Source: Rhizobium sp. Q54
GTDB lineage: Bacteria > Pseudomonadota > Alphaproteobacteria > Rhizobiales > Aestuariivirgaceae
Direction of reading: 5' to 3'
DNA: 64,000 nucleotides
Assembly (NCBI GenBank): GCA_945889445.1
Contig: CAMDBX010000005.1
Location: 37,090-101,089 of the forward strand
Made by a program: the position numbers and the translations under genes. The notes below the pieces were generated by a model that did no database searches, was not told where the DNA came from, and was given only the letters and a program-made list of their open reading frames with translations. Each line of letters starts with the position of its first letter. Within the stretch, counting starts at the first letter, position 1. Below are positions 1 through 8,301 of the stretch, piece by piece.

Positions 1-2
1 TC

Positions 3-875
3 AAGTCGTTCAACCGCATCGTCATCGAGACCACCGGTCTCGCCGACCCGGCTCCTGTCCTCCATGCCGTGATGAGCGAACCCGGGCTGCTTGCCGCCTG
101 CCGGCTCGAGGGCGTGATTACGGTGGTGGATGCCTTCAACGGCATGGCCACACTCGATGCCCACCCTGAGGCGGTGAAGCAGGTGGCGGTTGCCGACCGC
201 ATTGTGCTGACCAAGGTTGACCTGTTGGTCGGCCGCGAAGGCGAGGACATGCTCTTTGCCATCATCGGGCGGCTCCGCAAGCTCAACCCTGCCGCTCGCC
301 TTCTGACAACTCATCGCAACGAGGCGACGGCCGAGCGACTTTTAACCATGGGACTTTTCGATCCCAAGACCAAGACGGCGGACGTCCAGAGCTGGTTGGC
401 TGCCGAGGCCTATGAGACGGGCGAGAAGCGCGGCCGGCGCGGCCGCAAGGGCCATGCGCACGATCATGAACACGGGCAGGAACACGGCCACGACCATCAT
501 CATGACGTATCGCGCCATGACGAGCACATCCGTGCCTTCAGCTTCAGCGAGGCCAGTGCCATCAGCCCGCAGGGGCTGGAGCTGTTCATGGAGCTGCTGA
601 AATCCTATCACGGCGCCAATCTGCTGCGGATGAAGGGTATCGTGAAAGTGTCGGACGATCCTGACCGCCCGGTGGTCCTGCACGGGGTTCAGCACGTATT
701 CCATCCACCTGTGAGGCTTCCGGCCTGGCCGGACAAGGATGAGCGGACCCGCCTCGTGTTCATCGTCAAGGATATCGAGAAGCCGATGATCGAGGGTCTG
801 TTCCGCGCCTTTACCGACCAGATCACCGGCGGGGCGGACGCCTTCATGGACAAGACACTCTCGCTCAATAGGTGA
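3..875 (+). CDS. CobW/P47K-family GTPase (metal chaperone), 5'-truncated by the window edge
   Basis: The reading frame is open from base 3 and continues a protein whose Walker A start lies outside the window. The visible 290 residues hold the middle and C-terminal parts of a CobW/YeiR/ZNG-type G3E GTPase. They include an ETTGLADPAP stretch, a VVDAF segment, the NKxD-like guanine-binding motif (LTKVDL), a histidine-rich linker (roughly bases 447-525, HAHDHEHGQEHGHDHHHD) typical of metal-delivering members, and a CobW C-terminal domain. The family inserts zinc or cobalt into target enzymes in the cytoplasm. The target cannot be read from context. The stop codon overlaps the GTG that could begin the next gene, suggesting co-transcription. 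Confidence 0.85.
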   Translation, partial: KSFNRIVIETTGLADPAPVLHAVMSEPGLLAACRLEGVITVVDAFNGMATLDAHPEAVKQVAVADRIVLTKVDLLVGREGEDMLFAIIGRLRKLNPAARLLTTHRNEATAERLLTMGLFDPKTKTADVQSWLAAEAYETGEKRGRRGRKGHAHDHEHGQEHGHDHHHDVSRHDEHIRAFSFSEASAISPQGLELFMELLKSYHGANLLRMKGIVKVSDDPDRPVVLHGVQHVFHPPVRLPAWPDKDERTRLVFIVKDIEKPMIEGLFRAFTDQITGGADAFMDKTLSLNR

Positions 876-883
876 CGGTCAAC

Positions 884-1234
884 ATGTCTCTCAAACTCTA
901 TGGACTTTCCAAGTGCTCCACCTGTCAGAAGGCCATTGACTGGCTTGATGAGCACAAAATCAGGCACAGTTTCTCCGACGTGAAGGAAGACCCCGTCACC
1001 AAGGATCAGGTGGCGCAATGGTCCAAGGCCCTCGGGGGCTGGGAGAAGATGATCAACAGGGCAGGCTATACGTGGCGCGGCTTGCCGCCGGAGAAGACCG
1101 CCAACCTCACCGAGGCCAAGGCGGTGGCGCTTGCGGTGGCCAACCCCTCACTCATCCGCCGTCCGCTGATCGAGCACAAGGATGGTAGCGTGACGGTGGG
1201 CTTCTCAAAGAAGATCCAGGACCTTCTGGCGTAG
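884..1234 (+). CDS. ArsC/Spx/YffB-like thioredoxin-fold protein
   Basis: This 116-residue protein has the ArsC/YffB fold: an N-terminal LYGLSKCSTCQKAIDWL strand-turn-helix with a redox Cys-x-x-Cys (CSTC), and the C-terminal SLIRRPLIE segment with the arginine and cis-proline of ArsC relatives. The family includes glutaredoxin-dependent arsenate reductases and YffB/Spx proteins of other or unknown role. No arsenic genes lie nearby, so arsenate reduction is not supported. The ATG at 884 is chosen because GGTGA lies about 8 bases upstream; a GTG at 872 is an alternative. It follows the CobW GTPase directly. Confidence 0.8.
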   Translation: MSLKLYGLSKCSTCQKAIDWLDEHKIRHSFSDVKEDPVTKDQVAQWSKALGGWEKMINRAGYTWRGLPPEKTANLTEAKAVALAVANPSLIRRPLIEHKDGSVTVGFSKKIQDLLA

Positions 1235-1241
1235 AGCAAGT

Positions 1242-1262
1242 GGCCGGGGAAAACCCCCGGCC
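1242..1262 (+). terminator. Intrinsic-terminator-like hairpin between convergent genes
   Basis: A perfect 8-bp GC stem (GGCCGGGG, 1242-1249, pairing with 1255-1262) has a five-base AAAAC loop and is followed on the plus strand by a pyrimidine-rich CTCTTTCGTTTT tract. It lies between the convergent ends of the ArsC-like and amidinohydrolase genes. Confidence 0.6.
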
Positions 1263-1273
1263 CTCTTTCGTTT

Positions 1274-2152
1274 TCAGCCGCGCACCAGCGGCCTGGTCAT
1301 GCAGGTTGGGCCGCCTTCGCCCTTGCGGCAGATGTCATAGCCCTTGATGACCTCCACCTTTACGCCGGCGGCCTTCATGCGGCGCTCGGTTTCAGGATTT
1401 CCCTCCACCATGAGGGCATGGCGCGGCCCGAGCGCCAGCACGTTGCAGCCCATGGTGTCGAATTCTTCCTGCGGCACTTCCACGAACTTGATGCCGCGGG
1501 TTTCGAGAAATTCGATCTGCCGAGCTGCCATCAGCGGCGGGTAGACGACCGCCAGGTCATGGTCGAGGGGCGAGAGGCAGGACATGAGGTGGAACACATC
1601 CGAGCGGCCCTTGTAGTGCGGCATGTCGAACCAGAGGATTTCCACGTCGGGGCCAGCCAGTTCGCCCAGTTGCCGCAGGCCCTCGAGGTTGGTGCGGTAG
1701 CCCACGCCTGCCAGCAAGGTGTAGCGGTCGATCCACACGAGGTCTCCACCTTCGACCTTGCCCTCGCCAGTGATTTCGCCGGCGATGGGGAAGCCCAGGG
1801 ACTCCAGTGCTCTGCCATTCACTTCCGACTCAGTGCGTCGCTGCGGCTTTCCCATCCGCGGCTTGACCAGTCCGCGCGGCGTGACGATCAGCGCGTCATG
1901 GGTGTAGATCGAGTCGAGCGTCAGGCCCGGCGCTGCCGGCAGCCTGATGACTTCGGCGCCAGCGGCGGCCAGGATGTCTTCCACCGCCTTGTATTCCTTG
2001 CGGGCATTGGCAAGGTCCGGGCGTGAGTGGAAGTTGAGGTCCTTCCATTCGGCGTCGATCTTGGCGTCGTTGATGAAGGCCTGGTCCACGTCGCGGATTG
2101 CAACCTTCTTCAGGGTGCCCCAGTTGTTGAACGCGCCGAAATCGAAGTTCAT
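1274..2152 (-). CDS. Dimethylarginine dimethylaminohydrolase / arginine deiminase-fold hydrolase
   Basis: The 292 residues match the guanidino-group-modifying superfamily. Visible marks are a SIYTHDALIV strand near residue 82, a GGDLVW acidic turn near residue 156, the catalytic histidine region (DVFHLMSCLSPL, near 185), and the C-terminal nucleophilic cysteine in GGPTCMTRPL. Family members hydrolyse methylated arginines or arginine to citrulline, or act as amidinotransferases. The substrate cannot be decided from the sequence. The start overlaps the stop of the upstream TusA-like gene as ATGA, so the two are probably translationally coupled. Confidence 0.8.
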   Translation of the reverse strand: MNFDFGAFNNWGTLKKVAIRDVDQAFINDAKIDAEWKDLNFHSRPDLANARKEYKAVEDILAAAGAEVIRLPAAPGLTLDSIYTHDALIVTPRGLVKPRMGKPQRRTESEVNGRALESLGFPIAGEITGEGKVEGGDLVWIDRYTLLAGVGYRTNLEGLRQLGELAGPDVEILWFDMPHYKGRSDVFHLMSCLSPLDHDLAVVYPPLMAARQIEFLETRGIKFVEVPQEEFDTMGCNVLALGPRHALMVEGNPETERRMKAAGVKVEVIKGYDICRKGEGGPTCMTRPLVRG

Positions 2153-2385
2153 TTTCGTCTGATCCTGAATATGAAGGCCGCGCCGACCTGTTGTTGTTCC
2201 AGAAGCGTGTGACCCTGCTCGTGGCAGAAGTGCGGCATATCTATTGCGGACATGGGGTCCGTGGCAATGACCTTGAGGATCGCGCCTGATGCCATGGCCT
2301 CCAGGCGCTTTCGGGCCTTCAGAACGGGAAGCGGACAGAGCAGACCGGAAAGGTCAAGCGTGTTTTCGGAATGATTTTCGGTCAT
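2149..2385 (-). CDS. TusA-family sulfurtransferase
   Basis: This 78-residue protein shows the TusA/SirA signature LLCPLPVLKARKRL, with the sulfur-accepting cysteine in the CPxP motif near residue 17 and the usual strand-helix order ending in a C-terminal beta strand. TusA-like proteins relay persulfide sulfur for thiolation or molybdenum-cofactor chemistry in the cytoplasm. The divergent neighbour carries a MOSC domain and is followed by mobA and mobB, so a link to molybdenum-enzyme sulfuration is an inference worth keeping. The gene leads a two-gene unit with the amidinohydrolase (ATGA overlap). Confidence 0.85.
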   Translation of the reverse strand: MTENHSENTLDLSGLLCPLPVLKARKRLEAMASGAILKVIATDPMSAIDMPHFCHEQGHTLLEQQQVGAAFIFRIRRK

Positions 2386-2428
2386 GCTGGGACTAAAGAC
2401 TAGCATCCCATCCAGAGGAGATACAATC

Positions 2429-3013
2429 TTGCCGGAACTGCTCACCAAACTCGCAATCCAGGGCAAGGTGGAACTGCTCCTCGCCAGCCTGGACCGTGAC
2501 ACGGGCCTCGAAAAGCACGCCGTGCAGCAGGCACGCCTCTTTTTCACCGGCATGGAGGGAGACTGCCATGGCGGCATCACCCGCAAGTCTGACAGCCGCA
2601 TGCTGAAGCAGTACAAGCGCAACACCGAGGTCAGAAACTCACGCCAGCTGTCGATCCTCTCGATGGAGGAGCTCGCCGCGGTGGCCGAGGCGATGGGCAT
2701 TCCGGCGGTGAAGCCGGAATGGGTCGGAGCCAATGTTGTGGTGAGCGGCATCCCTGATCTGACCCTGCTGCCGCCGTCGACACGCCTGCAGTTTCCATCG
2801 GGCGCAATGATCGTGGTGGATGCCGAGAACCATCCCTGCCGCTACCCGGCGGACATCATCGCCCGCCATCATCCGGAACAGAAGAAGGGCTTCGTCGCGG
2901 CTGCCATGCACAGGCGTGGTGTTGTAGGTTGGGTCGAGGCGGAAGGCGTCATCGGCACAGGTGACAGGATCACCGTCTGGATTCCGCCGCAGCGGATCTA
3001 CGCGCACGCATGA
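2429..3013 (+). CDS. MOSC domain-containing protein
   Basis: The 194-residue protein is a compact MOSC (molybdenum cofactor sulfurase C-terminal) domain. It has the conserved RQLSILSMEEL segment, the GANVVVSGI strand and the invariant cysteine in NHPCRYP near residue 142. MOSC proteins bind or deliver sulfur or sulfurated molybdenum cofactor. The TTG at 2429 is preferred because AGAGGAG sits just upstream; an ATG at 2384, inside the first codons of the divergent tusA-like gene, would add 15 residues. mobA begins with an ATGA overlap at its end, supporting one molybdenum-cofactor operon. Confidence 0.8.
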   Translation: MPELLTKLAIQGKVELLLASLDRDTGLEKHAVQQARLFFTGMEGDCHGGITRKSDSRMLKQYKRNTEVRNSRQLSILSMEELAAVAEAMGIPAVKPEWVGANVVVSGIPDLTLLPPSTRLQFPSGAMIVVDAENHPCRYPADIIARHHPEQKKGFVAAAMHRRGVVGWVEAEGVIGTGDRITVWIPPQRIYAHA

Positions 3014-3603
3014 GGAGTTGCGCCGTCATCATCGCTGGGGGCCGATCCTCTCGGATGGGGCGGGAAAAGGCGTTTGAAAGTGTCCATGGCCAGATCATTC
3101 TTGATCGCATCGTCGCCAGGCTTGGCACCCAGACGGATATGATTGCGATCAACACCAATGGTGATACTGGCCGCTTTGCACACTGGGGACTTCCCGTCAT
3201 CGTGGACATGCACAGCAACATCGGCACGCCACTTGCGGGCGTCCACGCGGCACTGTCCCATGCGGCGAACAACGACTTCGATGCCGTGCTGACGGCACCC
3301 TCAGACACGCCGTTTCTTCCAGAAGACCTGATGAACCGGCTCCGTGCCGCGAGCTCTTTGGCCGCCATAGCCCGGTCGGGCGGACAGACGCATTACCTCA
3401 CGGGATTGTGGTCGGTCACGCTGCTACCGGCGTTGGAGGAGGCGCTGCAACAGCCACGCACGCCGCGTCTGCAGGATTGGTGCAGCATGTGCCATGCAGC
3501 CTTGGTCGAGTGGCCTATTACACCCTTCGACCCGTTTTTCAACGTCAATACACCAGAGGATCTTGCCGAAGCGGAGCGGATTGCGGCAAGGTTCGAGCCA
3601 TGA
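3010..3603 (+). CDS. mobA: Molybdenum cofactor guanylyltransferase MobA
   Basis: MobA transfers GMP from GTP to molybdopterin, giving the guanine-dinucleotide form used by DMSO-reductase-family enzymes. The 197 residues begin with the nucleotidyltransferase loop AVIIAGGRSSRMGREKA, contain a TAPSDTPFLP metal-binding segment near residue 98, and end with NVNTPEDLAEAE, all standard for MobA. It overlaps the MOSC gene upstream and mobB downstream by four bases each (ATGA). Confidence 0.92.
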   Translation: MRSCAVIIAGGRSSRMGREKAFESVHGQIILDRIVARLGTQTDMIAINTNGDTGRFAHWGLPVIVDMHSNIGTPLAGVHAALSHAANNDFDAVLTAPSDTPFLPEDLMNRLRAASSLAAIARSGGQTHYLTGLWSVTLLPALEEALQQPRTPRLQDWCSMCHAALVEWPITPFDPFFNVNTPEDLAEAERIAARFEP

Positions 3604-4100
3604 GTAAGGTCATCGGCGTCGCCGGATTCAAGAATGCAGGCAAGACCACGCTGGTTGAGAAACTCGTTGCCGAGCTGACCCGGCGCGGCTATCGCGTGTC
3701 CACCGTGAAGCACGCGCACCATTCCTTTGATATTGATCACGAAGGACGCGACAGCTTCCGTCACCGCAAGGCGGGCGCCAGCGAGGTGGCCGTCGTGTCC
3801 CGCCACCGCTGGGCCATCATTCATGAATCCCGCGAGGAGGCCGAGCCAACGCTGCAGGAGATCCTCGCCAAGCTTGGGCCATGTGACCTTGTCATCGTTG
3901 AAGGCTACAAGCGCGACACCCATGACAAGATCGAAGTGCGCAATATCGATCTCACGCACCCCACGCTCGCCGGCGATGATCCGACGGTGGTGGCGATTGC
4001 TGCCAATGGGGCCATTTCTGATGCACCAGTTCCGGTCTTCGGCCGCGACGAGGTGACGGCGCTTGCAAGTTTCATTGAAACCCACATGGAGCTTTCATGA
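3600..4100 (+). CDS. mobB: Molybdopterin-guanine dinucleotide biosynthesis adaptor MobB
   Basis: MobB is a P-loop GTP-binding partner of MobA. The 166-residue frame opens with VIGVAGFKNAGKTTLVEKL (Walker A within the first 20 residues), followed by VSTVKHAHHSFDIDHEGRDSFRHRKAGA, which is diagnostic for MobB, and a VIVEGYKRD segment near residue 100. Starting at 3600 (ATGA overlap with mobA) gives the family's usual length. Confidence 0.92.
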   Translation: MSKVIGVAGFKNAGKTTLVEKLVAELTRRGYRVSTVKHAHHSFDIDHEGRDSFRHRKAGASEVAVVSRHRWAIIHESREEAEPTLQEILAKLGPCDLVIVEGYKRDTHDKIEVRNIDLTHPTLAGDDPTVVAIAANGAISDAPVPVFGRDEVTALASFIETHMELS

Positions 4101-4633
4101 CTCCGCAACAGGTGACCAATTTCTGGGAACAGGCCGGCGAGAGCCGGTGGTTCACCAAGGATGCCGCATTTGATGGCGCATTGCGGGTGCGTTTTGGCAC
4201 CTCCCTTGCGGAAGCCCGTGAGGGCGCGTTCGACCGGTGGGGCGAGACGCCCGACGGTGCTCTTGGCCTCGTTCTCCTGCTCGACCAGGTGTCGCGCAAC
4301 ATCAACCGGGGAAGCCCGCTCGCCTTTGCTGCGGATGCGCGTGCGCTCAGCCTGGCCAAGGGTTGGATCGGGCAGGGCTTTCACCACAAGCTCCCGGCCC
4401 CTCGGGCCCGCTGGCTGATCATGCCCTACGAGCATGCCGAAGACCTTGATGCCCAGCACCGCGGCGTCGCCCTGTTCCAGACCATGGGCCTGTCCGAAAT
4501 GGCCTATTGGGCGAAGGTTCACCTCAACATCATTGCCCGTTTTGGCCGCTTTCCGCATCGCAATCCGGTGCTGGGTCGGGTGTCGTCGCCTGCAGAACTG
4601 GCCTTCCTGAAAGCTGGCGGTTTCTCCGGCTGA
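4097..4633 (+). CDS. DUF924 family protein
   Basis: This 178-residue protein fits DUF924 (YbaK/tetratricopeptide-like alpha family). It has an N-terminal VTNFW motif, ALGLVLLLDQVSRNINRGSPLAF in the middle, LIMPYEHAEDLDAQ, and a C-terminal FGRFPHRNPVLGR. No biochemical role is established for the family. It overlaps the mobB stop by four bases, so it sits at the end of the molybdenum operon, but a functional link is unproven. Confidence 0.85.
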   Translation: MTPQQVTNFWEQAGESRWFTKDAAFDGALRVRFGTSLAEAREGAFDRWGETPDGALGLVLLLDQVSRNINRGSPLAFAADARALSLAKGWIGQGFHHKLPAPRARWLIMPYEHAEDLDAQHRGVALFQTMGLSEMAYWAKVHLNIIARFGRFPHRNPVLGRVSSPAELAFLKAGGFSG

Positions 4634-4736
4634 GTGTCGGATTCCGCCCTGCCCCGGTCGTTCCGCCTCACGACTGTTGAATGGGGCTCACTATTGTGCG
4701 CTCAATTACATTCCGGGCTCTTTGAGGGATTTACCC

Positions 4737-7253
4737 ATGAAATCACATGCGCGCGTGGTCGTCATCGGCGGTGGCGTGGTGGGCGTCGGCACGCTCTACC
4801 ACCTCGCGAAGAAGGGCTGGAGCGACGTCGTCCTGATCGAGCGGAAGGAACTGACATCGGGCTCCACCTGGCACGCCGCGGGCCTGCTGCCTCTGTTCAA
4901 CCTGTCCTACTCGGTGGGTCAGATTCACAAATACTCGGTCAAGCTGTATGACTCGCTTGAAGCCGAAACGGGCCAAAACGTCGGTTTCAAGAAAGTCTCC
5001 AACATACGCCTCGCCCGCACCAAGGATCGGTGGGACGAGTTCATGTATTATGCCGGCGTTGCCGAGACGATCGGCATCAAGGTGAACGTGCTCACGCCCG
5101 CCCAGATCAAGGAGATCTGGCCGTTGTGCGAGACGGATGGCCTGCTCGGTGCCATCCAGCATCCGGATGATGGTTACATCCAGCCGGCCGACCTCACCCA
5201 GGCCATGGCAAAGGGCGCGCGTTCGCGCGGGGCAGAGATCTACCGCAACACCACCGTGACCGGCATTGAGCAGAAGCCGGATGGCGAGTGGGTGGTGAAG
5301 ACTGACCAGGGCGACATTACCTGCGAGCACGTCGTCTCCGCGTCCGGAAACTTCGCCCGGAAGACAGGCGCCATGGTCGGCCTCGACATTCCGGTGATTC
5401 CGGTCGAGCACCAGTACATCGTCACCGAACCGCATCCGCTCATCCGCGAGCGGCAGGCCAAGGGCCTGCCTGAAATGGGCGTTCTGCGCGAGGCCGACTC
5501 CTCCTGGTACATGCGCGAGGAAAATGGCGGGCTGCTGCTCGGACCCTATGAGCACGGCGCGCCCTGCTGCTACATGGACGGACCGTCGGACCAGAGCGAA
5601 TATGAGCTCTTCCAGGAAGACCTTGATCGCCTGGCACCGCACATCGAAACCGCCATTGCCCGCGTTCCTGCCTTCGGTGAAGTGGGCATCAAGAAGGTCT
5701 ACAACGGCGCCATTGCCTATACCCCCGATGGCTCACCGATCATTGGTCCCGCCTGGGACAGGAAGAACTTCTGGCTGAACGAGGGCCATTCCTTCGGCGT
5801 CACCGCCTCGGGCGGTGCCGGCTGGCAGCTCGCGGAATGGATTGTCGAGGGTGAGCCTTCGATCGACATGATGGGCGTGGATCCCCGCCGTTTCGGCCCC
5901 TACGCCACGCGCGGCTACCTCAAGACCAAGAACGAGGAAGCCTACGCCAATGTCTTCACCCCGCACTATCCGGACGAGGAGCGCTCCGCCGCCCGCCCGC
6001 TGAAGCGTACACCGGTCTATGACCGCATGAAGGATCTCGGTGCCGTGTTCGGCTCCGTCTATGGCTGGGAGCGCCCAGGCTGGTTCGCACCCAAGGGCTA
6101 TTCCCTTACCAAGGAGCAGCTCGCGAGTCCCGACGTGCTCACCAACCACAACCACGCCCCTGCGACCGATGATGGCCGCATCGTCGAGAAGTGGTCGTTC
6201 CGCCGTTCCAACTATTTCCCCTTCGTGGGCGAGGAATGCCGGAACGTGATGAGCAATGTCGCCATCCAGGACATGTCTGCCTTCGCCAAGATGGAAGTGT
6301 CGGGCCCGGGTGCCCGTGAATGGCTCGAGACCATTCTCGCCAACAAGATCCCGAAGAAGATGGGCCGCATCGCACTTTGCCATCAGCTCACCCCGCGCGG
6401 CGGCGTGCGTTCGGAGTTTACCGTCTTTGAGTGGTCGCCGGGTCGCTTCTATCTCGTCTCCGCTGGTGCCTATGAGCGCCACGACCATGACTATCTGAGG
6501 AAGCTCTGTCCGACCGATGGATCGGTTCGCCTTAACCCCATCACCACGCGCTTCGGCGTGCTGGTGCTCGCCGGTCCGAATTCGCGCAAGGTGCTGCAGA
6601 AGCTCACCGACGCTGATCTCTCGAACGAGGCATTCCCCTGGCTGTCGGGCAAGGAGATCAGCGTGGGTAACTGCACGGCGCATGCGCTGCGCGTGAACTT
6701 CGTCGGCGAGCTCGGCTGGGAGTTCCACCACCCGATCGAACAGCAGATCGCACTGTTCGACCTGCTCATGGACGCCGGCAAGGAGTTCGGCATCCGTCCC
6801 TATGGCATCAAGGCCATGTCATCGCTGTCGGTTGAGAAGAGCTATCGTCTCGTGCCGCGCGAACTGTCGATCGAGTACAACGCCTACGAGTCCGGTCTCG
6901 ACCGCTTCGTGCATCCCAACAAGGGCCAGTTCATTGGCCGCGATGCACTGGTGGAAGCCAAGCAGAACGGTCTGGACTGGAACTTCGTGACCATGGAGGT
7001 GCATGGCGTGGGCGATGGCGACTCGGATGCCCGCGGTTCTGAGCCGCTCTATCGCAACGGCCAGCTTATTGGCCGCGCGACAAACGGTGCCTATGGCTTC
7101 CGCGTGAACAAGTCGCTGGCGCTGGGCATGGTGAAGCCCGAGCATTCCGCCATCGGCACCGAGCTCGAGATCAAGATTCTCGGCAAGCTGTTCAAGGCGA
7201 CGGTCATTCCCGAGAGCCCCTACGATCCCGACAACAAGGCGCTCCGCGGCTGA
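4737..7253 (+). CDS. Dimethylglycine/sarcosine dehydrogenase-like FAD and folate-binding enzyme
   Basis: The 838-residue protein joins an N-terminal FAD (DAO) oxidoreductase to a C-terminal GcvT-type folate-binding aminomethyltransferase module. The dinucleotide loop VVVIGGGVVGVGTLYHL occupies residues 7-23, and GSTWHAAGL carries the histidine that holds FAD covalently in dimethylglycine dehydrogenase. The C-terminal half shows GPGAREWLE, NFVGELGWEFHHP and SLSVEKSYR. The expected reaction is oxidative demethylation of a small N-methyl amine, with the one-carbon unit passed to tetrahydrofolate. The ATG at 4737 follows GAGGGA; earlier in-frame starts lack support. A strong terminator follows. 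Confidence 0.88.
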   Translation: MKSHARVVVIGGGVVGVGTLYHLAKKGWSDVVLIERKELTSGSTWHAAGLLPLFNLSYSVGQIHKYSVKLYDSLEAETGQNVGFKKVSNIRLARTKDRWDEFMYYAGVAETIGIKVNVLTPAQIKEIWPLCETDGLLGAIQHPDDGYIQPADLTQAMAKGARSRGAEIYRNTTVTGIEQKPDGEWVVKTDQGDITCEHVVSASGNFARKTGAMVGLDIPVIPVEHQYIVTEPHPLIRERQAKGLPEMGVLREADSSWYMREENGGLLLGPYEHGAPCCYMDGPSDQSEYELFQEDLDRLAPHIETAIARVPAFGEVGIKKVYNGAIAYTPDGSPIIGPAWDRKNFWLNEGHSFGVTASGGAGWQLAEWIVEGEPSIDMMGVDPRRFGPYATRGYLKTKNEEAYANVFTPHYPDEERSAARPLKRTPVYDRMKDLGAVFGSVYGWERPGWFAPKGYSLTKEQLASPDVLTNHNHAPATDDGRIVEKWSFRRSNYFPFVGEECRNVMSNVAIQDMSAFAKMEVSGPGAREWLETILANKIPKKMGRIALCHQLTPRGGVRSEFTVFEWSPGRFYLVSAGAYERHDHDYLRKLCPTDGSVRLNPITTRFGVLVLAGPNSRKVLQKLTDADLSNEAFPWLSGKEISVGNCTAHALRVNFVGELGWEFHHPIEQQIALFDLLMDAGKEFGIRPYGIKAMSSLSVEKSYRLVPRELSIEYNAYESGLDRFVHPNKGQFIGRDALVEAKQNGLDWNFVTMEVHGVGDGDSDARGSEPLYRNGQLIGRATNGAYGFRVNKSLALGMVKPEHSAIGTELEIKILGKLFKATVIPESPYDPDNKALRG

Positions 7254-7275
7254 CCGTGAGTTCGGCGTAACGCGA

Positions 7276-7302
7276 GGCCGGGTGAGAAGCCCGGCCTTTT
7301 TT
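7276..7302 (+). terminator. Rho-independent terminator after the dehydrogenase gene
   Basis: GGCCGGG (7276-7282), a seven-base loop and CCCGGCC (7290-7296) form a perfect 7-bp stem followed by six T residues (7297-7302), 22 bases after the stop codon. Confidence 0.92.
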
Positions 7303-7356
7303 GTTGAGCCGCCGCTCCAAGCGTTGCGAAATGACCATGCGGCAGGCAAAACACAG

Positions 7357-8301
7357 ATGCGGAACGGAGCGAATCAGTCGACGCCCATGCAGGCCGGCAC
7401 ACCGGGATACGGAACGGGAATTCTGCTCGTGCTCGGCGCCACCGTGGGCTGGAGCCTGGCCGGCTTGTTCGTGCGCTTCATGCCGGACCTCGATGGCTGG
7501 CAGATCAATTGCTGGCGCGGTTTCTGGATGTCGGTCTTCCTTCTGGCTTATCTCGTAGTTGTCTATGGCAACCAGACAGTTGCCAAGTTCCGCGCCATTC
7601 CGCTCCCGGCGCTTCTCATCGTTGCAGGATTCTTCTCGGCCGGTTCCACGCTCTACGTGACCTCGCTCACACTCGCCGGCACCGCGACCGTTTCGGTCAT
7701 CGGTGCGCTTTCGCCGATCTTTGCAGGCCTGCTCAGTCCATGGCTTACGCATGAGACTCCTTCGCTTGCCTCATGGTTGGCCGCCATCATGGCCGTTATC
7801 GGAGTTGGCATCATTGCGTGGGACGGCTTTTCGGCGGGCAACATCATCGGCATCCTGGTGGCCTTGCTTGTGCCACTGTCGTTCGCTGTCCAGACGATGA
7901 TGTTGCGGCGCTATCGCGCCTTCGACATGGTGCCCGCCATCTGCGTTGGTGGTTTTGCGACCTTTTTTCTCGCCGGAGTCATGGGATATGTTTTTGGAGG
8001 GCACCCCGCCGGAGGCCTTCAGGTCAGCATCGAGCAGATGCTGTTGCTCGCCCTCATGGGGCCGGTTCAGCTCTCGGTGCCGCTCATCTTGTATGCCAAG
8101 GGCGCCAGGACCGTGCCTGCGGTAACCCTCACACTTGTCGCCATGCTGGATGTGGTTCTCAATCCCTTCTGGAGCTGGCTGGGCGTTGGCGAGGTTCCCG
8201 CCCATGCGGCCTTTGTCGGTGGGTTTGTGATCATCGGCGCAGTGCTGATCTCCATCTTCGGCGACCGTTGGCTCAGCCGCCGCCGAGCGCGGGCAGCCTG
8301 A
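7357..8301 (+). CDS. EamA/DMT-family transporter
   Basis: The 314 residues form about ten hydrophobic segments arranged as two EamA repeats. The first runs from GILLVLGATVGWSLAGLFVRF; the second starts near IIGILVALLVPLSFAVQTMMLRR. A short polar Arg-rich tail ends the protein. EamA proteins are inner-membrane exporters of amino acids or other metabolites; the substrate is not readable. The ATG at 7357 is selected, with 7387 as an alternative. The stop overlaps the start of a second EamA gene (TGATG), suggesting a functional pair or a tandem duplicate that has diverged. Confidence 0.85.
   Translation: MRNGANQSTPMQAGTPGYGTGILLVLGATVGWSLAGLFVRFMPDLDGWQINCWRGFWMSVFLLAYLVVVYGNQTVAKFRAIPLPALLIVAGFFSAGSTLYVTSLTLAGTATVSVIGALSPIFAGLLSPWLTHETPSLASWLAAIMAVIGVGIIAWDGFSAGNIIGILVALLVPLSFAVQTMMLRRYRAFDMVPAICVGGFATFFLAGVMGYVFGGHPAGGLQVSIEQMLLLALMGPVQLSVPLILYAKGARTVPAVTLTLVAMLDVVLNPFWSWLGVGEVPAHAAFVGGFVIIGAVLISIFGDRWLSRRRARAA

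Noticed and set aside
440..530. Histidine-rich run in the CobW protein as a repeat expansion
   Set aside because: Histidine-rich linkers are normal for metal-delivering G3E GTPases.
4634..4736. Glycine riboswitch before the dimethylglycine dehydrogenase-like gene
   Set aside because: The 103-base leader lacks the paired aptamer pattern; no convincing conserved core was seen.
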